Source: UBA1426 sp052034085
Lineage (GTDB): Bacteria > Bacillota > Clostridia > Peptostreptococcales > Anaerovoracaceae
Length of the DNA: 64,000 bases
Direction: 5' to 3'
Assembly (NCBI GenBank): GCA_052034085.1
Contig: JBPOJA010000015.1
Span: forward strand, 22,603 to 86,602
Positions 43,796 to 52,089 of the stretch are shown in pieces. The notes under the pieces were generated by a model. It did not search any database. It saw only the letters and a program-made list of their open reading frames with translations, and was not told the origin of the DNA. Position numbers and translations under genes: made by a program. How positions within the stretch are numbered: the first letter of the stretch is position 1; every line of letters begins with the position of its first letter.

Positions 43796-45367
43796 TCAGC
43801 TGTCCTTTCCGTGGGACTTTTGTTTGCATTTATACATGCGGTCTTCAGCCAGGGTAAAGATTCTGCCAATAGATTCGTCCATATCATGTTTTGTTGCCAA
43901 ACCCATGGAAATGGAACAGGCAATCCCTTCAAGACACCCGTCTTTTACAGCTTTGTCGATTCTGTCCTTAACAAGCAGGGCATCTTCCTCTTTTGTTTTA
44001 GGCAGAATTATAATGAATTCATCTCCGCCAATCCTGGCAACCACATCTTTCTCTCTGAGATTGTTTAAGATAGATTGAGCGGATACTTTGATAACTTCAT
44101 CTCCAACATGGTGACCATGAGTGTCGTTGATCTTTTTCAGTCCGTCCACATCAGCCACAATAATGGATAATGGCAGGTTGGCAGGTGCATCTAATTTTGT
44201 TAATGCCAGTTCATAATAACGTCTATTGTATAGCCCCGTCAAGGCATCATGGTAACTGAGATACAGTATTTCTTCTTCGGCTTTTTTCCTGTCGGTAATA
44301 TCTACAAACATGGCAAGGTGAAGCTGGTCTTCACCTTTTTTTTGTGCAAGGGGAACGATTATCATATTAACCCACACAAGATCACCATTTTTATTGTAAT
44401 AGCGTTTGTCCATGGTGAAGCCCCTGCCGGTTCTCTCCATTACTTCCAGATATCTGAGGTTAGGCTCAATGTCATCGGGATGAGAATATTGAACCCAGCT
44501 GGTGTCAAGGATTTCGTCTTGTGTAAGGCCAAGCATTTCACAGAATTTGTTGTTGACGTGCAGGGCGGCTCCGGTTGCAGTACTGAAAATGCCAATTCCC
44601 AGGGGAGCCTTTTCAAAAATTGTTCTGAAGCGTTCCTCACTGTCCATCAGTGCTTCCTCGGCAAACTTTTTTGCAGTAATATCCGTTACAAAACCTTCTG
44701 TAGCCATATATATTTCTTCAGAGGATTTTCTTTCCGTATACTGTTCCCACAGCCATTTGGTTTCGCCCGCAGCCGTTATAATAGGATATATTTCGTTGCC
44801 GATTTCACCCGGTTTGAGTTCGTTTTCCCATTGCTTAAGCAGTTTCGCACGATAATCCTCGCGAATCAGGTCATAAAAGCTGGGATTTTTAGCGTAGAAA
44901 TCTTCCGGCCCGTAGCCGGTCATTTCCCTGCAGCCCTCTGATATGAAAGTCATGGTATTTTCAGCATCATCAATTGACCGATAGGCAAATCCGGGGAAAT
45001 TCGACAGAAGCACCTCTTGGGTTATGTCTTTTTTATAGCCTAAAATTCCTATGCGACTACCATCTTTTTTGAATAGTTCTGTTTCATAAATGCAGAAAGT
45101 GCCCTGCTCTGTTCGTATGTGGTGCATCAGTGTGGGCCCGAAATAAAGATCATGGTTATGGTTCAGCAATACATCATGAAGATGATTACTTGCCGTCCGT
45201 GTGTCCAATGCAATTTTCTGGCCCGTTTCGCTGAGGCTGTCTTCACCGGATGCTCCAACCAAAAAATTGCCATCTGCATCTTTGAACCAAAAATCCATAG
45301 AGTAGAGGGCGTTGAGTACTTCCAGACTGAGGAGAAAAGGACCAAGTGAATCACAGTTTTTTTCCAT
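43796..45367 (-). CDS. PAS-containing diguanylate cyclase
   Basis: A 523-residue cytoplasmic signalling protein. An N-terminal sensory part and two to three PAS/PAC units (around residues 110-240 and 245-370, e.g. IFEKAPLGIGIFSTATGAALHVN) precede a GGDEF domain (about 375-523) with an intact active site RIGGDEFIIILP and the upstream substrate motif DVDGLKKIND. It should make cyclic di-GMP from two GTP. No EAL domain is present. It begins at ATG 45367 (GAGG upstream) and is followed by ytvI with a 1-base gap; it is divergent from the cadC-like gene. Confidence 0.9.
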   Translation of the reverse strand: MEKNCDSLGPFLLSLEVLNALYSMDFWFKDADGNFLVGASGEDSLSETGQKIALDTRTASNHLHDVLLNHNHDLYFGPTLMHHIRTEQGTFCIYETELFKKDGSRIGILGYKKDITQEVLLSNFPGFAYRSIDDAENTMTFISEGCREMTGYGPEDFYAKNPSFYDLIREDYRAKLLKQWENELKPGEIGNEIYPIITAAGETKWLWEQYTERKSSEEIYMATEGFVTDITAKKFAEEALMDSEERFRTIFEKAPLGIGIFSTATGAALHVNNKFCEMLGLTQDEILDTSWVQYSHPDDIEPNLRYLEVMERTGRGFTMDKRYYNKNGDLVWVNMIIVPLAQKKGEDQLHLAMFVDITDRKKAEEEILYLSYHDALTGLYNRRYYELALTKLDAPANLPLSIIVADVDGLKKINDTHGHHVGDEVIKVSAQSILNNLREKDVVARIGGDEFIIILPKTKEEDALLVKDRIDKAVKDGCLEGIACSISMGLATKHDMDESIGRIFTLAEDRMYKCKQKSHGKDS

Positions 45368-45475
45368 AGACAAACTGCCTCATTTCTCAGACTATTCTAA
45401 CATCAGTTTAATGCCGCATCATTGAATTTGCAAGTCGATTTAGTGTTTGAAAGCAGCAAAAACCGGTATAAATAC

Positions 45476-45491
45476 ATGAATAGTTATTCAT
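45476..45491 (+). promoter_or_regulatory. Probable operator of the CadC-type repressor
   Basis: The perfect inverted repeat ATGAATA-GT-TATTCAT lies 29 bases before the repressor ATG. ArsR/SmtB sensors bind AT-rich dyads with TGAA/TTCA half-sites of this type, so this is the likely autoregulatory site for the metal-efflux pair. Confidence 0.65.
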
Positions 45492-45519
45492 TCGTTCATA
45501 TGTTGTAAAGGAGAGAACG

Positions 45520-45876
45520 ATGTCAGATTTGGAAAAATGCGATTGCACTGCCATACATAAAACGGTGGTCGACAGTGTAAAGGCAAAGATGCCTCCGGTG
45601 GATAGGCTATATGATTTGGCGGAATTGTTTAAGGTCTTTGGTGACACCACGAGGATACGGATTTTGTGGGCACTGACGGAAGAGGAGATGTGCGTCTGTG
45701 ACATTTCATCGCTGCTGGATATGAGCCAGTCTGCAATATCACACCAGCTGAGAGTCCTTAAAGCAAATCGCCTGGTAAAAAACAGAAGAGACGGAAAGGT
45801 TGTCTACTATTCCTTAGACGATGCACATATAAGGAACATTTTCGAGCAAGGATTTAGACATATTCAGGAAAAATGA
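45520..45876 (+). CDS. cadC: CadC/SmtB-type metal-sensing repressor
   Basis: A 118-residue winged-helix protein of the ArsR/SmtB family. N-terminal Cys pair (KCDCTAIHK), the Cys pair EEMCVCDISSLL in helix 3 and the C-terminal DDAHIRNIFEQGFRHIQE provide alpha3N- and alpha5-type metal sites as in CadC/ZiaR proteins. It releases DNA on binding Cd, Zn or Pb. Its stop overlaps the ATG of the efflux ATPase (ATGA), confirming the functional pairing. The dyad at 45476-45491 is its probable operator. Confidence 0.9.
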   Translation: MSDLEKCDCTAIHKTVVDSVKAKMPPVDRLYDLAELFKVFGDTTRIRILWALTEEEMCVCDISSLLDMSQSAISHQLRVLKANRLVKNRRDGKVVYYSLDDAHIRNIFEQGFRHIQEK

Positions 45877-47813
45877 ACTTGATTGTTGATTTTTTACGGG
45901 AAGAGATGAAACATGAACATGGACATGACGGCTTGCACCATCATGACCATACTGACGGCTCAAAAAGAATGAACTTTATTATGATAGGTTCGGGAGCTGT
46001 TATTCTCCTGCTTGCAATAGTATTCAGGGATTTATCCGTCTTAAGCATTGCCTTATATTTTGCAGCTTATTTTATTGTTGGCGGCCCCGTACTTTTAAGA
46101 GCAATCCGAAATATTTCCCACGGGATTATTTTTGATGAGAACTTTCTGATGGGCCTGGCGACAGTAGGTGCCCTCATTATTGGTCAATTTGGTGAGGCAG
46201 TTTCAGTGATGCTCTTTTACCAGATAGGTGAGATATTTCAGGACCTTACTCTGGAGCGTTCCAGAAAATCAATAGCCGGTCTTATGGACATACGGCCTGA
46301 TTTTGCCGTTATTAAAACGAAGGACGGAGAAAATAAAGTAAATCCGGAAGAGGTGGAAAAAGGACAGACGATACTGGTAAGGCCCGGTGAAAGGATACCT
46401 TTGGACGGTGTAGTAACTGCAGGAAACTCAACTCTTGATACTTCAGCCATAACGGGGGAGTCTCTGCCAAAAGATGTTTCTCCCGGCGATCTGGTTTATT
46501 CGGGGGCCATAAATGAAGGAGGACTATTAGAAATACAGGTTACGAAACCCTTCGCCGAGTCCACAGTATCCAGAATTCTTGAACTGGTTGAAGAGGCAGG
46601 CGAAAGAAAGGCACCCACAGAAAAATTCATTACAAAATTTGCATCATATTACACGCCTTTCGTGGTCTTTTCTGCCGCAGCGATAGCGGTTATCCCTCCA
46701 ATATTATTTTCTGAAGCGGGGTTTGGTGACTGGTTCAGGAGGGCTTTGATTTTTCTTGTCATAGCCTGTCCCTGTGCGCTGGTGATTTCTATACCACTTG
46801 GATTTTTCGGGGGAATCGGTGCCGCTTCCAGACAGGGGATCCTGGTCAAAGGAGGAAACTATCTGGAAGCGTTAAACAGCCTTGATACTGTAGTGTTTGA
46901 TAAAACGGGGACTCTTACAAAAGGTGTTTTTAAAGTAACTGAAGTCAAGTCCGCCGGGAAACTGACAGAAGGAGAAATCCTGAGACTGGCTGCTCATGGT
47001 GAAAGTTATTCCAATCATCCTATCGGAAAATCCATTATTGAGGCTTACGCAGAATCGCATAAAAGCATGGCCTCCGGAGAAGATATAATTAACAGGGAGA
47101 TTGTCAAAGACTATGAAGAAATAGCAGGCAATGGAATCAGGGCCACCATAGAGGGCCGGAAACTCCTTGTAGGAAATCACAAGCTTGTTAAGGGCGGACC
47201 GGAAACGGAAAATACCGGAACAATAGTTTTTGTGGGGGTTGATGGAGAATATGCCGGCTTTATCAGGATTGCCGATGAAATTAAAGAGGACAGCCGCCTG
47301 GCTGTATCAGGACTCAGAAAGGCCGGAATAAAAAAGATTGTCATGCTTACCGGAGACAGAAGAGCGGAGGGCGAAAAGGTAGGAAAACAATTGGGCCTGG
47401 ATCAGGTCTATGCCGAATTGCTCCCACAGCAAAAAGTTGAGATATTGGAAACTCTTGAAAAGCAGGTGGAGGGAAAAGGCAAGCTCCTTTTCGCCGGAGA
47501 TGGTATCAACGATGCCCCGGTTCTGGCCAGGGCCCACATAGGTGTTGCCATGGGAGGCCTGGGATCTGATGCGGCCATTGAGGCAGCCGATATAGTTCTC
47601 ATGACCGATGAACCCTCTAAACTGATAAAAGGAATTGAGATAGCTGGTAAAACCAGAAGGATAGTATGGCAGAATATTGTTTTTGCCATGGGGGTAAAAG
47701 CAGCCGTATTGGCACTTGGAGCCCTGGGGATGGCAACTATGTGGGAGGCCGTTTTTGCAGACGTTGGTGTTGCACTGCTGGCTATACTAAATGCTATGCG
47801 GGTCAAAGCATAA
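45873..47813 (+). CDS. cadA: Zn/Cd/Pb-exporting P1B-type ATPase
   Basis: A 646-residue heavy-metal ATPase. The N-terminus has a His-rich stretch (KHEHGHDGLHHHDH) instead of an HMA domain. The transmembrane motif is ACPCALVISIP, typical of the Zn/Cd/Pb group, followed by the phosphorylation site DKTGTLTKG and the hinge GDGINDAPVL. It expels divalent soft metals. It is controlled with its cadC partner. The 3' end overlaps the convergent QueG-like gene by 27 bases. Confidence 0.93.
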   Translation: MNLIVDFLREEMKHEHGHDGLHHHDHTDGSKRMNFIMIGSGAVILLLAIVFRDLSVLSIALYFAAYFIVGGPVLLRAIRNISHGIIFDENFLMGLATVGALIIGQFGEAVSVMLFYQIGEIFQDLTLERSRKSIAGLMDIRPDFAVIKTKDGENKVNPEEVEKGQTILVRPGERIPLDGVVTAGNSTLDTSAITGESLPKDVSPGDLVYSGAINEGGLLEIQVTKPFAESTVSRILELVEEAGERKAPTEKFITKFASYYTPFVVFSAAAIAVIPPILFSEAGFGDWFRRALIFLVIACPCALVISIPLGFFGGIGAASRQGILVKGGNYLEALNSLDTVVFDKTGTLTKGVFKVTEVKSAGKLTEGEILRLAAHGESYSNHPIGKSIIEAYAESHKSMASGEDIINREIVKDYEEIAGNGIRATIEGRKLLVGNHKLVKGGPETENTGTIVFVGVDGEYAGFIRIADEIKEDSRLAVSGLRKAGIKKIVMLTGDRRAEGEKVGKQLGLDQVYAELLPQQKVEILETLEKQVEGKGKLLFAGDGINDAPVLARAHIGVAMGGLGSDAAIEAADIVLMTDEPSKLIKGIEIAGKTRRIVWQNIVFAMGVKAAVLALGALGMATMWEAVFADVGVALLAILNAMRVKA

Positions 47814-48566
47814 TCCGCAAACATCGGAGGCAGGGGCTATATTATCCAGTGAACGGCAGTAGTCCCTGCATTTTTGTTTGTCAATATGATATTCACCTAT
47901 AGCGCCGGCAGGGCAGGAATTTCTTACAGAAGAGTCAATAGGCATTAGATTCTTCGATAAAATATCAGCCGGCCCGAACTTCTGGGCATCTACTATATCC
48001 TGCAGAATATTTTTTATTGTGACTTCTTCTAATTCATGCCATATGTGGGAAGGTTCAATTTCCATCTCTGTCAGGACTGAATCAAAGCGTCCCATACTTC
48101 CCTTTTCTGTATTAAACGAAGAAGCCAGACCGAAGGTTCCCATCCCCGCTACATAAGCAGCCAGCTTATGGGACCAGGAAAAATCATCGCGTTCATTGTC
48201 CCAGTCGCCCGGCAAAGAAGAAAGGGAAGCAAGTCTGCCCAGTTTTTCCAGACTTTCCTTAATAGTGTCATTTAGAATCGCAGCAAACAGAATCGATGCA
48301 TCCTTTGCTTTTGAAATTTCAACAGGGCTTAATCCTTCTGCAAAGGGCAGGAAATGCACTACCACAGTTTTACATGGTCTGTAGATTTCCTTTGGATGCT
48401 TTGACCAGCCTTTTTCAAAAAAGGCCATGAACAGGGGGTTGTCAGCTGATGCATAACCGATTAAAGGGGAAGAAAACAAATGGGAAAAACCGTTGTCCTT
48501 TCCATAGTTTTCAGCTTTCAACATTACTTCGTTCTCTATGTATTTCTTAACATCGAATTTTAACAT
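47787..48566 (-). CDS. Epoxyqueuosine-reductase-like 4Fe-4S protein
   Basis: A 259-residue protein resembling a reduced QueG: the core KLAAYVAGMGTFGLASSFNT, typical of that family, and a C-terminal Cys set (SCPAGAIG, KCRDYC, DVCGLC) that could hold one Fe-S cluster. QueG proper is longer, binds cobalamin and has two 4Fe-4S clusters, so this is a related protein of unknown reaction and not QueG itself. The ATG at 48566 is used (AAGGA 8 bases upstream) in place of an ATG at 48590. Confidence 0.7.
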   Translation of the reverse strand: MLKFDVKKYIENEVMLKAENYGKDNGFSHLFSSPLIGYASADNPLFMAFFEKGWSKHPKEIYRPCKTVVVHFLPFAEGLSPVEISKAKDASILFAAILNDTIKESLEKLGRLASLSSLPGDWDNERDDFSWSHKLAAYVAGMGTFGLASSFNTEKGSMGRFDSVLTEMEIEPSHIWHELEEVTIKNILQDIVDAQKFGPADILSKNLMPIDSSVRNSCPAGAIGEYHIDKQKCRDYCRSLDNIAPASDVCGLCFDPHSI

Positions 48567-48705
48567 ATCAACATTCCTTATCAAACTCATGCGATTAGAA
48601 GCTTTCGCCTTTTAGCATTATAACATCTTTGCTTATTGAAACCAAAGCATACGGCGATTATAATAAATATATCGGTAACGCACGGATCCATGAAAGGAGA
48701 CTGAA

Positions 48706-49194
48706 ATGAAAACTGTATTCGATAAAATGCCTGCCAATCTGGAAGAATTCAAAGCCATGGAACTCATGGATTTAACAAAGCCTGAAAATACCTGCACCAT
48801 GTTTTTATGTGCACTCCAGCTGTTTGTTGAAGACAGGGAAGTGGGGGTTGAGGCAATAAATATTCTGAAGGGACCGGTGGCACTGAGCAATTATGACATT
48901 AATTTTTTAAGAGATAGATTTATGGATAAACCCTATATGCCCCTGATTTATTTTGAGGGCGCCAAACCGGAAAACAACTATACACCGGACATGCCTTATA
49001 CCCTGGAGTTTGCGGAGGATCCCAGGCCCCAGGATGTGGAAGAAGGCTATGTGCGCCTTTATCTGAGAACTGCAGGAGCTGATAATCCCAGGCACATCAA
49101 GCTCAGACAAAAAGACGGAAACTGGTACATCTGGGATTATCCGGGACTTTTGATGGATGTGAGAAAACCTGCCAAAGAGGATCCATGGACTTAA
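48706..49194 (+). CDS. Hypothetical protein
   Basis: A 162-residue soluble protein without signal peptide or membrane segment, starting MKTVFDKMPANLEEFKAMEL behind GAAAGGAG. The pattern YVRLYLRTAGADNPRHIKLRQKDGNWYIWDYPGLL at the C-terminus looks like a small beta-rich domain with conserved Trp/Tyr, similar to DUF6935-type proteins of Clostridia. I cannot assign a function. It is followed by a terminator and then the PTS island. Confidence 0.7.
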   Translation: MKTVFDKMPANLEEFKAMELMDLTKPENTCTMFLCALQLFVEDREVGVEAINILKGPVALSNYDINFLRDRFMDKPYMPLIYFEGAKPENNYTPDMPYTLEFAEDPRPQDVEEGYVRLYLRTAGADNPRHIKLRQKDGNWYIWDYPGLLMDVRKPAKEDPWT

Positions 49195-49204
49195 AAACCA
49201 ATGT

Positions 49205-49238
49205 AAAAGAAGCTACATCATAGTAGCTTCTTTTATTT
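49205..49238 (+). terminator. Terminator before the PTS island
   Basis: A 12-bp perfect stem AAAAGAAGCTAC / GTAGCTTCTTTT with loop ATCATA, whose right arm ends in T-rich sequence, lies 11 bases after the stop of the hypothetical gene. Confidence 0.85.
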
Positions 49239-49290
49239 GCAAACAACTAACACGCATTGACACACATGGTTTTCAAAATCAAATAACTGA

Positions 49291-49309
49291 TTTGCATGAA
49301 ATCTGCAAA
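49291..49309 (+). promoter_or_regulatory. Candidate enhancer site of the PTS promoter
   Basis: The inverted repeat TTTGCA-N7-TGCAAA is centred about 100 bases before the -24 GG. Further copies of the half-site lie at 49236-49243 (palindrome TTTGCAAA) and 49385-49390. This is a plausible binding place for the LevR-type activator encoded at the end of the operon. The rest of 49239-49397 shows nothing else. Confidence 0.45.
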
Positions 49310-49397
49310 ATGATATTTATTTTCCACTCCGCATAAACACCTGTTTTCAGACAGAATCTTCGTTTCATCTAAGGCCAAACATTATTTGCACACATTT

Positions 49398-49413
49398 TGG
49401 TATCATTCTTGCG
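49398..49413 (+). promoter_or_regulatory. Sigma-54 (-24/-12) promoter of the PTS operon
   Basis: TGGTATC-N4-TTGCG has the invariant GG (49399-49400) and GC (49411-49412) ten bases apart. Transcription should start near 49424, leaving a 55-base leader before the EIIA gene. A LevR-type sigma-54 activator in the same operon supports its use. Confidence 0.85.
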
Positions 49414-49479
49414 TCTACGAATTATAGAACAATTATAGAACAATATTTGTGATAAGGATTCATAAAAAGGAGAACTGTA

Positions 49480-49887
49480 ATGGTAGGGATTTTAATTATT
49501 ACCCACGGCTTTTTCGGGCAAGAACTTTTGAAAACGTCAGAAATGATTATGGGTAAGCAGGAAAATGCCAAGGCTATATCTTTGGAGTATGACAAAGATA
49601 TCAAAGAACTACAAAAGGAGGTTGGAGAAGAAATCGAAAAGATGAACAGAGGTAGTGGAGTGATTGTTCTCACGGATTTATTTGGCGGAAGTACCAGCAA
49701 CTCAGTGGCAATGACACTTAGGGAACATGATTTTAATGCCATAACCGGTGTTAATTTACCTATGCTGATAGAGTGCTTATCACTTAGAGAAATTATGGAT
49801 ATAGCAGATCTTGTCGAACACATTATCCAGGCAGGACTTGAGGGAATTAAAAACTTAAAAGAGCTTGTAAAGGGAGGGAACAAATGA
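49480..49887 (+). CDS. PTS mannose-family EIIA component
   Basis: A 135-residue cytoplasmic phosphocarrier. The phosphorylated His is in the opening LIITHGFFGQELL (His at about residue 9), and the second conserved part VIVLTDLFGGSTSN follows. It accepts phosphate from HPr and passes it to EIIB. It is the first gene after the sigma-54 promoter, overlapping EIIB by four bases. Substrate cannot be read from EIIA. Confidence 0.92.
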   Translation: MVGILIITHGFFGQELLKTSEMIMGKQENAKAISLEYDKDIKELQKEVGEEIEKMNRGSGVIVLTDLFGGSTSNSVAMTLREHDFNAITGVNLPMLIECLSLREIMDIADLVEHIIQAGLEGIKNLKELVKGGNK

Positions 49888-50360
49888 AAAAAATTCGATT
49901 CAGAGTAGATAGCAGGTTAATACATGGTCAGGTTATCGCACGTTGGTCGTTGGTAGATAAGACCAAAACTATCATTATTGCAGATGACGAGGTTGCAGCA
50001 GATGAATTTATGAGCGATATTTATCGAATGGCAGCACCGCAGGAAATCGTCGTCGACGTTCTTACGATTAAAGATGCACACGAAAGACTAAAGGGTGATG
50101 GGACACATGATTTCAGTACTATGGTTTTGTTTAAAAGCATTGACAGCGTAGTGCATCTTAGTAATGCTGGCATCGACATTAATGAATTGCAAATTGGAGG
50201 ATTGCCTAGTGGTCCGGGGAAGAAGCTGGTATATAAAACTATAGCTTTAAGTGAAGATGACTTTGCTAAGCTAGACGGACTGGCCAAACTGGGGACAAAA
50301 ATATATTTTCAGATGTTGCCAGAAGAAGATCCAATGCCGTATGAAAAAATAAAGCGTTAA
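49884..50360 (+). CDS. PTS mannose-family EIIB component
   Basis: A 158-residue EIIB of the mannose family, with the phosphorylation site His in SRLIHGQVIARW near residue 14 and the conserved LQIGGLPSGPGKK loop. It is phosphorylated by EIIA and in turn phosphorylates the sugar carried by EIIC/EIID. It starts by ATGA overlap with EIIA behind GGGAGGG. Confidence 0.93.
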   Translation: MKKIRFRVDSRLIHGQVIARWSLVDKTKTIIIADDEVAADEFMSDIYRMAAPQEIVVDVLTIKDAHERLKGDGTHDFSTMVLFKSIDSVVHLSNAGIDINELQIGGLPSGPGKKLVYKTIALSEDDFAKLDGLAKLGTKIYFQMLPEEDPMPYEKIKR

Positions 50361-50402
50361 TTTCTGTTATCATTTTTTTCAACATAAAAAGGAGGTTTTA
50401 CT

Positions 50403-51161
50403 ATGGATTTTCAATTATTTTTCTTTGCATTATTTACAGGTATCTACTATTGGTTTAGCGCCAGCGTTGTAGGCTACACCTTCTCCGATGCATTTTATTC
50501 ACCTGTAATCGTGGGGTTTTGCTTAGGGCTTTTGTTAGGGGACTTAACTACAGGCTTGATGCTAGGTGCAACAATTCAATTAATTTATATCGGAATTATC
50601 GGCGCCGGAGGTAATTGGCCTGCAGATGAATGTATAGCAGCTCTGATTGTTATCCCATTGGCGATAAAAACAAACATGTCAATTGAAGCAGCCGCTGCTT
50701 TGGCAGTGCCTATCAGCTTCTTAGGCGTTTTTATAACGAATCTGAGAAGGGCAGGCAACGTTGTTTTTGCTCATTGGGCAGATGCAGCAGCTTTGCGTGC
50801 CGACGATAAAGCAATTTTCAGATGCGCAGCTATCTGGCCTAGTATTTGGAGTTTGATTCTTTATGGAACCCCTGTTTTCGTGGCAAATTATTTCGGAGCC
50901 AGAGTTATTGAGCCAGCATTGGACATGATCCCGGAATGGATAATGAATGCTTTTGAAATTGCCGGAGGTATGTTACCGGCACTTGGAATCGCCATGACTT
51001 TAACACTTATAGGTAAAAAACACAATTTTGCATTGTTTTTCATTGCATTTTTCGTTGTGATTTATACGGGCATGAATGTTATGTTAGCTGCAATTATTGG
51101 CACTTGCATCGCACTACTTATGGTATTTAACAAAAATAGAATGGGAGGTTCAGAAGCATAA
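50403..51161 (+). CDS. PTS mannose-family EIIC permease
   Basis: A 252-residue membrane protein with the EIIC signature GLLLGDLTTGLMLGATIQLIY and about seven to eight helices. With EIID it forms the sugar channel. The stop and the EIID start overlap by one base. Among the subgroups, the sequence cannot be placed by eye; glucosaminate/fructoselysine-like, galactosamine-like and sorbose-like carriers are all possible. Confidence 0.92.
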   Translation: MDFQLFFFALFTGIYYWFSASVVGYTFSDAFYSPVIVGFCLGLLLGDLTTGLMLGATIQLIYIGIIGAGGNWPADECIAALIVIPLAIKTNMSIEAAAALAVPISFLGVFITNLRRAGNVVFAHWADAAALRADDKAIFRCAAIWPSIWSLILYGTPVFVANYFGARVIEPALDMIPEWIMNAFEIAGGMLPALGIAMTLTLIGKKHNFALFFIAFFVVIYTGMNVMLAAIIGTCIALLMVFNKNRMGGSEA

Positions 51162-52024
51162 TGGAGAATAATAATGTAGTATTTGAACAGGAAAAAAATG
51201 TAGAGAATCTTGACGACCAGAATGAAGTAATCACAAAAAAAGATGTGAATAGATTATTTTTCAGATGGTATGTCCTTTGTGAGATGTCGAATTCTTTTGA
51301 ACGTCTTCAGTCTATAGCGTTCTGTGCCTCAATTGCACCAGCATTGAAAAAACTTTACAAGGATAAAGAAAGGCTGGCAGATGCTCTTACAAGGCATATG
51401 CAGTTTTTCAATACTGAAGGAATCTTTGGTGCGGTAATTCATGGTACAACCTTAGCAATGGAAGAACAAAAATCTAAAGGTGAAGACATTCCTGGTGAAA
51501 TGATTACAAATATCAAGACAGGTTTAATGGGTGCTATGGCAGGAATAGGCGATACACTTACATGGGGAACACTGCGGCCGATTCTTTTGGGTCTGGCAGC
51601 ATCCTTTGCAATGCAAGGAAGCGCTTTGGGGGCAATCTTCCCTTTCCTTTTCGTAGTAATTACATATTTCTTTGGAAACTATTTTTGCAACATGGGATAT
51701 TCTTTAGGCAAAGAATCAGTAAAAACCTTCCTCCAGGGAGGAGTCATAAAAGATGTGATATATGGAGCCGGAATATTAGGTGTATTTATGATGGGAGCAC
51801 TTGCAGCCAACTATGTTGATGTGTCTACACCATTTGAGTTTACAGCTGGAGGCGAAAATATCGTAATTCAGGAATTGTTAGACAGTATTGTGCAAGGCAT
51901 ATTACCCTTAGCAACAGTTATGGGAGTGTACCTGTTCCTGAAAAAGAGACCATATAAGATTTTGCAAGTATTAGTAATTATAGTTGCGATTTGCTTTGTC
52001 GGAGCACTGGTAGGTATTCTATAA
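51161..52024 (+). CDS. PTS mannose-family EIID permease
   Basis: A 287-residue EIID. The large N-terminal cytoplasmic part has RHMQFFNTEGIFGAVIHGTTLAMEEQ and the family loop TGLMGAMAGIGDTLTWGTLRPI; the C-terminal helix begins TVMGVYLFLKKR. It completes the EIIABCD set encoded on four separate genes. It is followed by a stable hairpin before the M20 amidohydrolase gene. Confidence 0.93.
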   Translation: MENNNVVFEQEKNVENLDDQNEVITKKDVNRLFFRWYVLCEMSNSFERLQSIAFCASIAPALKKLYKDKERLADALTRHMQFFNTEGIFGAVIHGTTLAMEEQKSKGEDIPGEMITNIKTGLMGAMAGIGDTLTWGTLRPILLGLAASFAMQGSALGAIFPFLFVVITYFFGNYFCNMGYSLGKESVKTFLQGGVIKDVIYGAGILGVFMMGALAANYVDVSTPFEFTAGGENIVIQELLDSIVQGILPLATVMGVYLFLKKRPYKILQVLVIIVAICFVGALVGIL

Positions 52025-52038
52025 TATGAAGTTGCAAG

Positions 52039-52068
52039 CAATTGGAAAGGCTTAGGCCTTTCCAATTG
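52039..52068 (+). other. Stable intra-operon hairpin without T-run
   Basis: A 13-bp perfect stem CAATTGGAAAGGC / GCCTTTCCAATTG with loop TTAG lies between the EIID stop and the next start codon. No U-run follows (CGCAAAAGG), so it is more likely an RNA-stabilising or processing stem that sets different levels of permease and enzyme products. Confidence 0.7.
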
Positions 52069-52089
52069 CGCAAAAGGATGGTCGAGAAA

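Noticed and set aside
42721..43932. A longer YtvI protein of 403 residues starting at 43932
   Set aside because: The first 46 codons lie inside the GGDEF gene and do not look like protein of this family; the TTG at 43794 has a good ribosome site.
47787..48566. Genuine epoxyqueuosine reductase QueG
   Set aside because: The protein is shorter and does not show the two full 4Fe-4S motifs of QueG, so only a QueG-like label is given.
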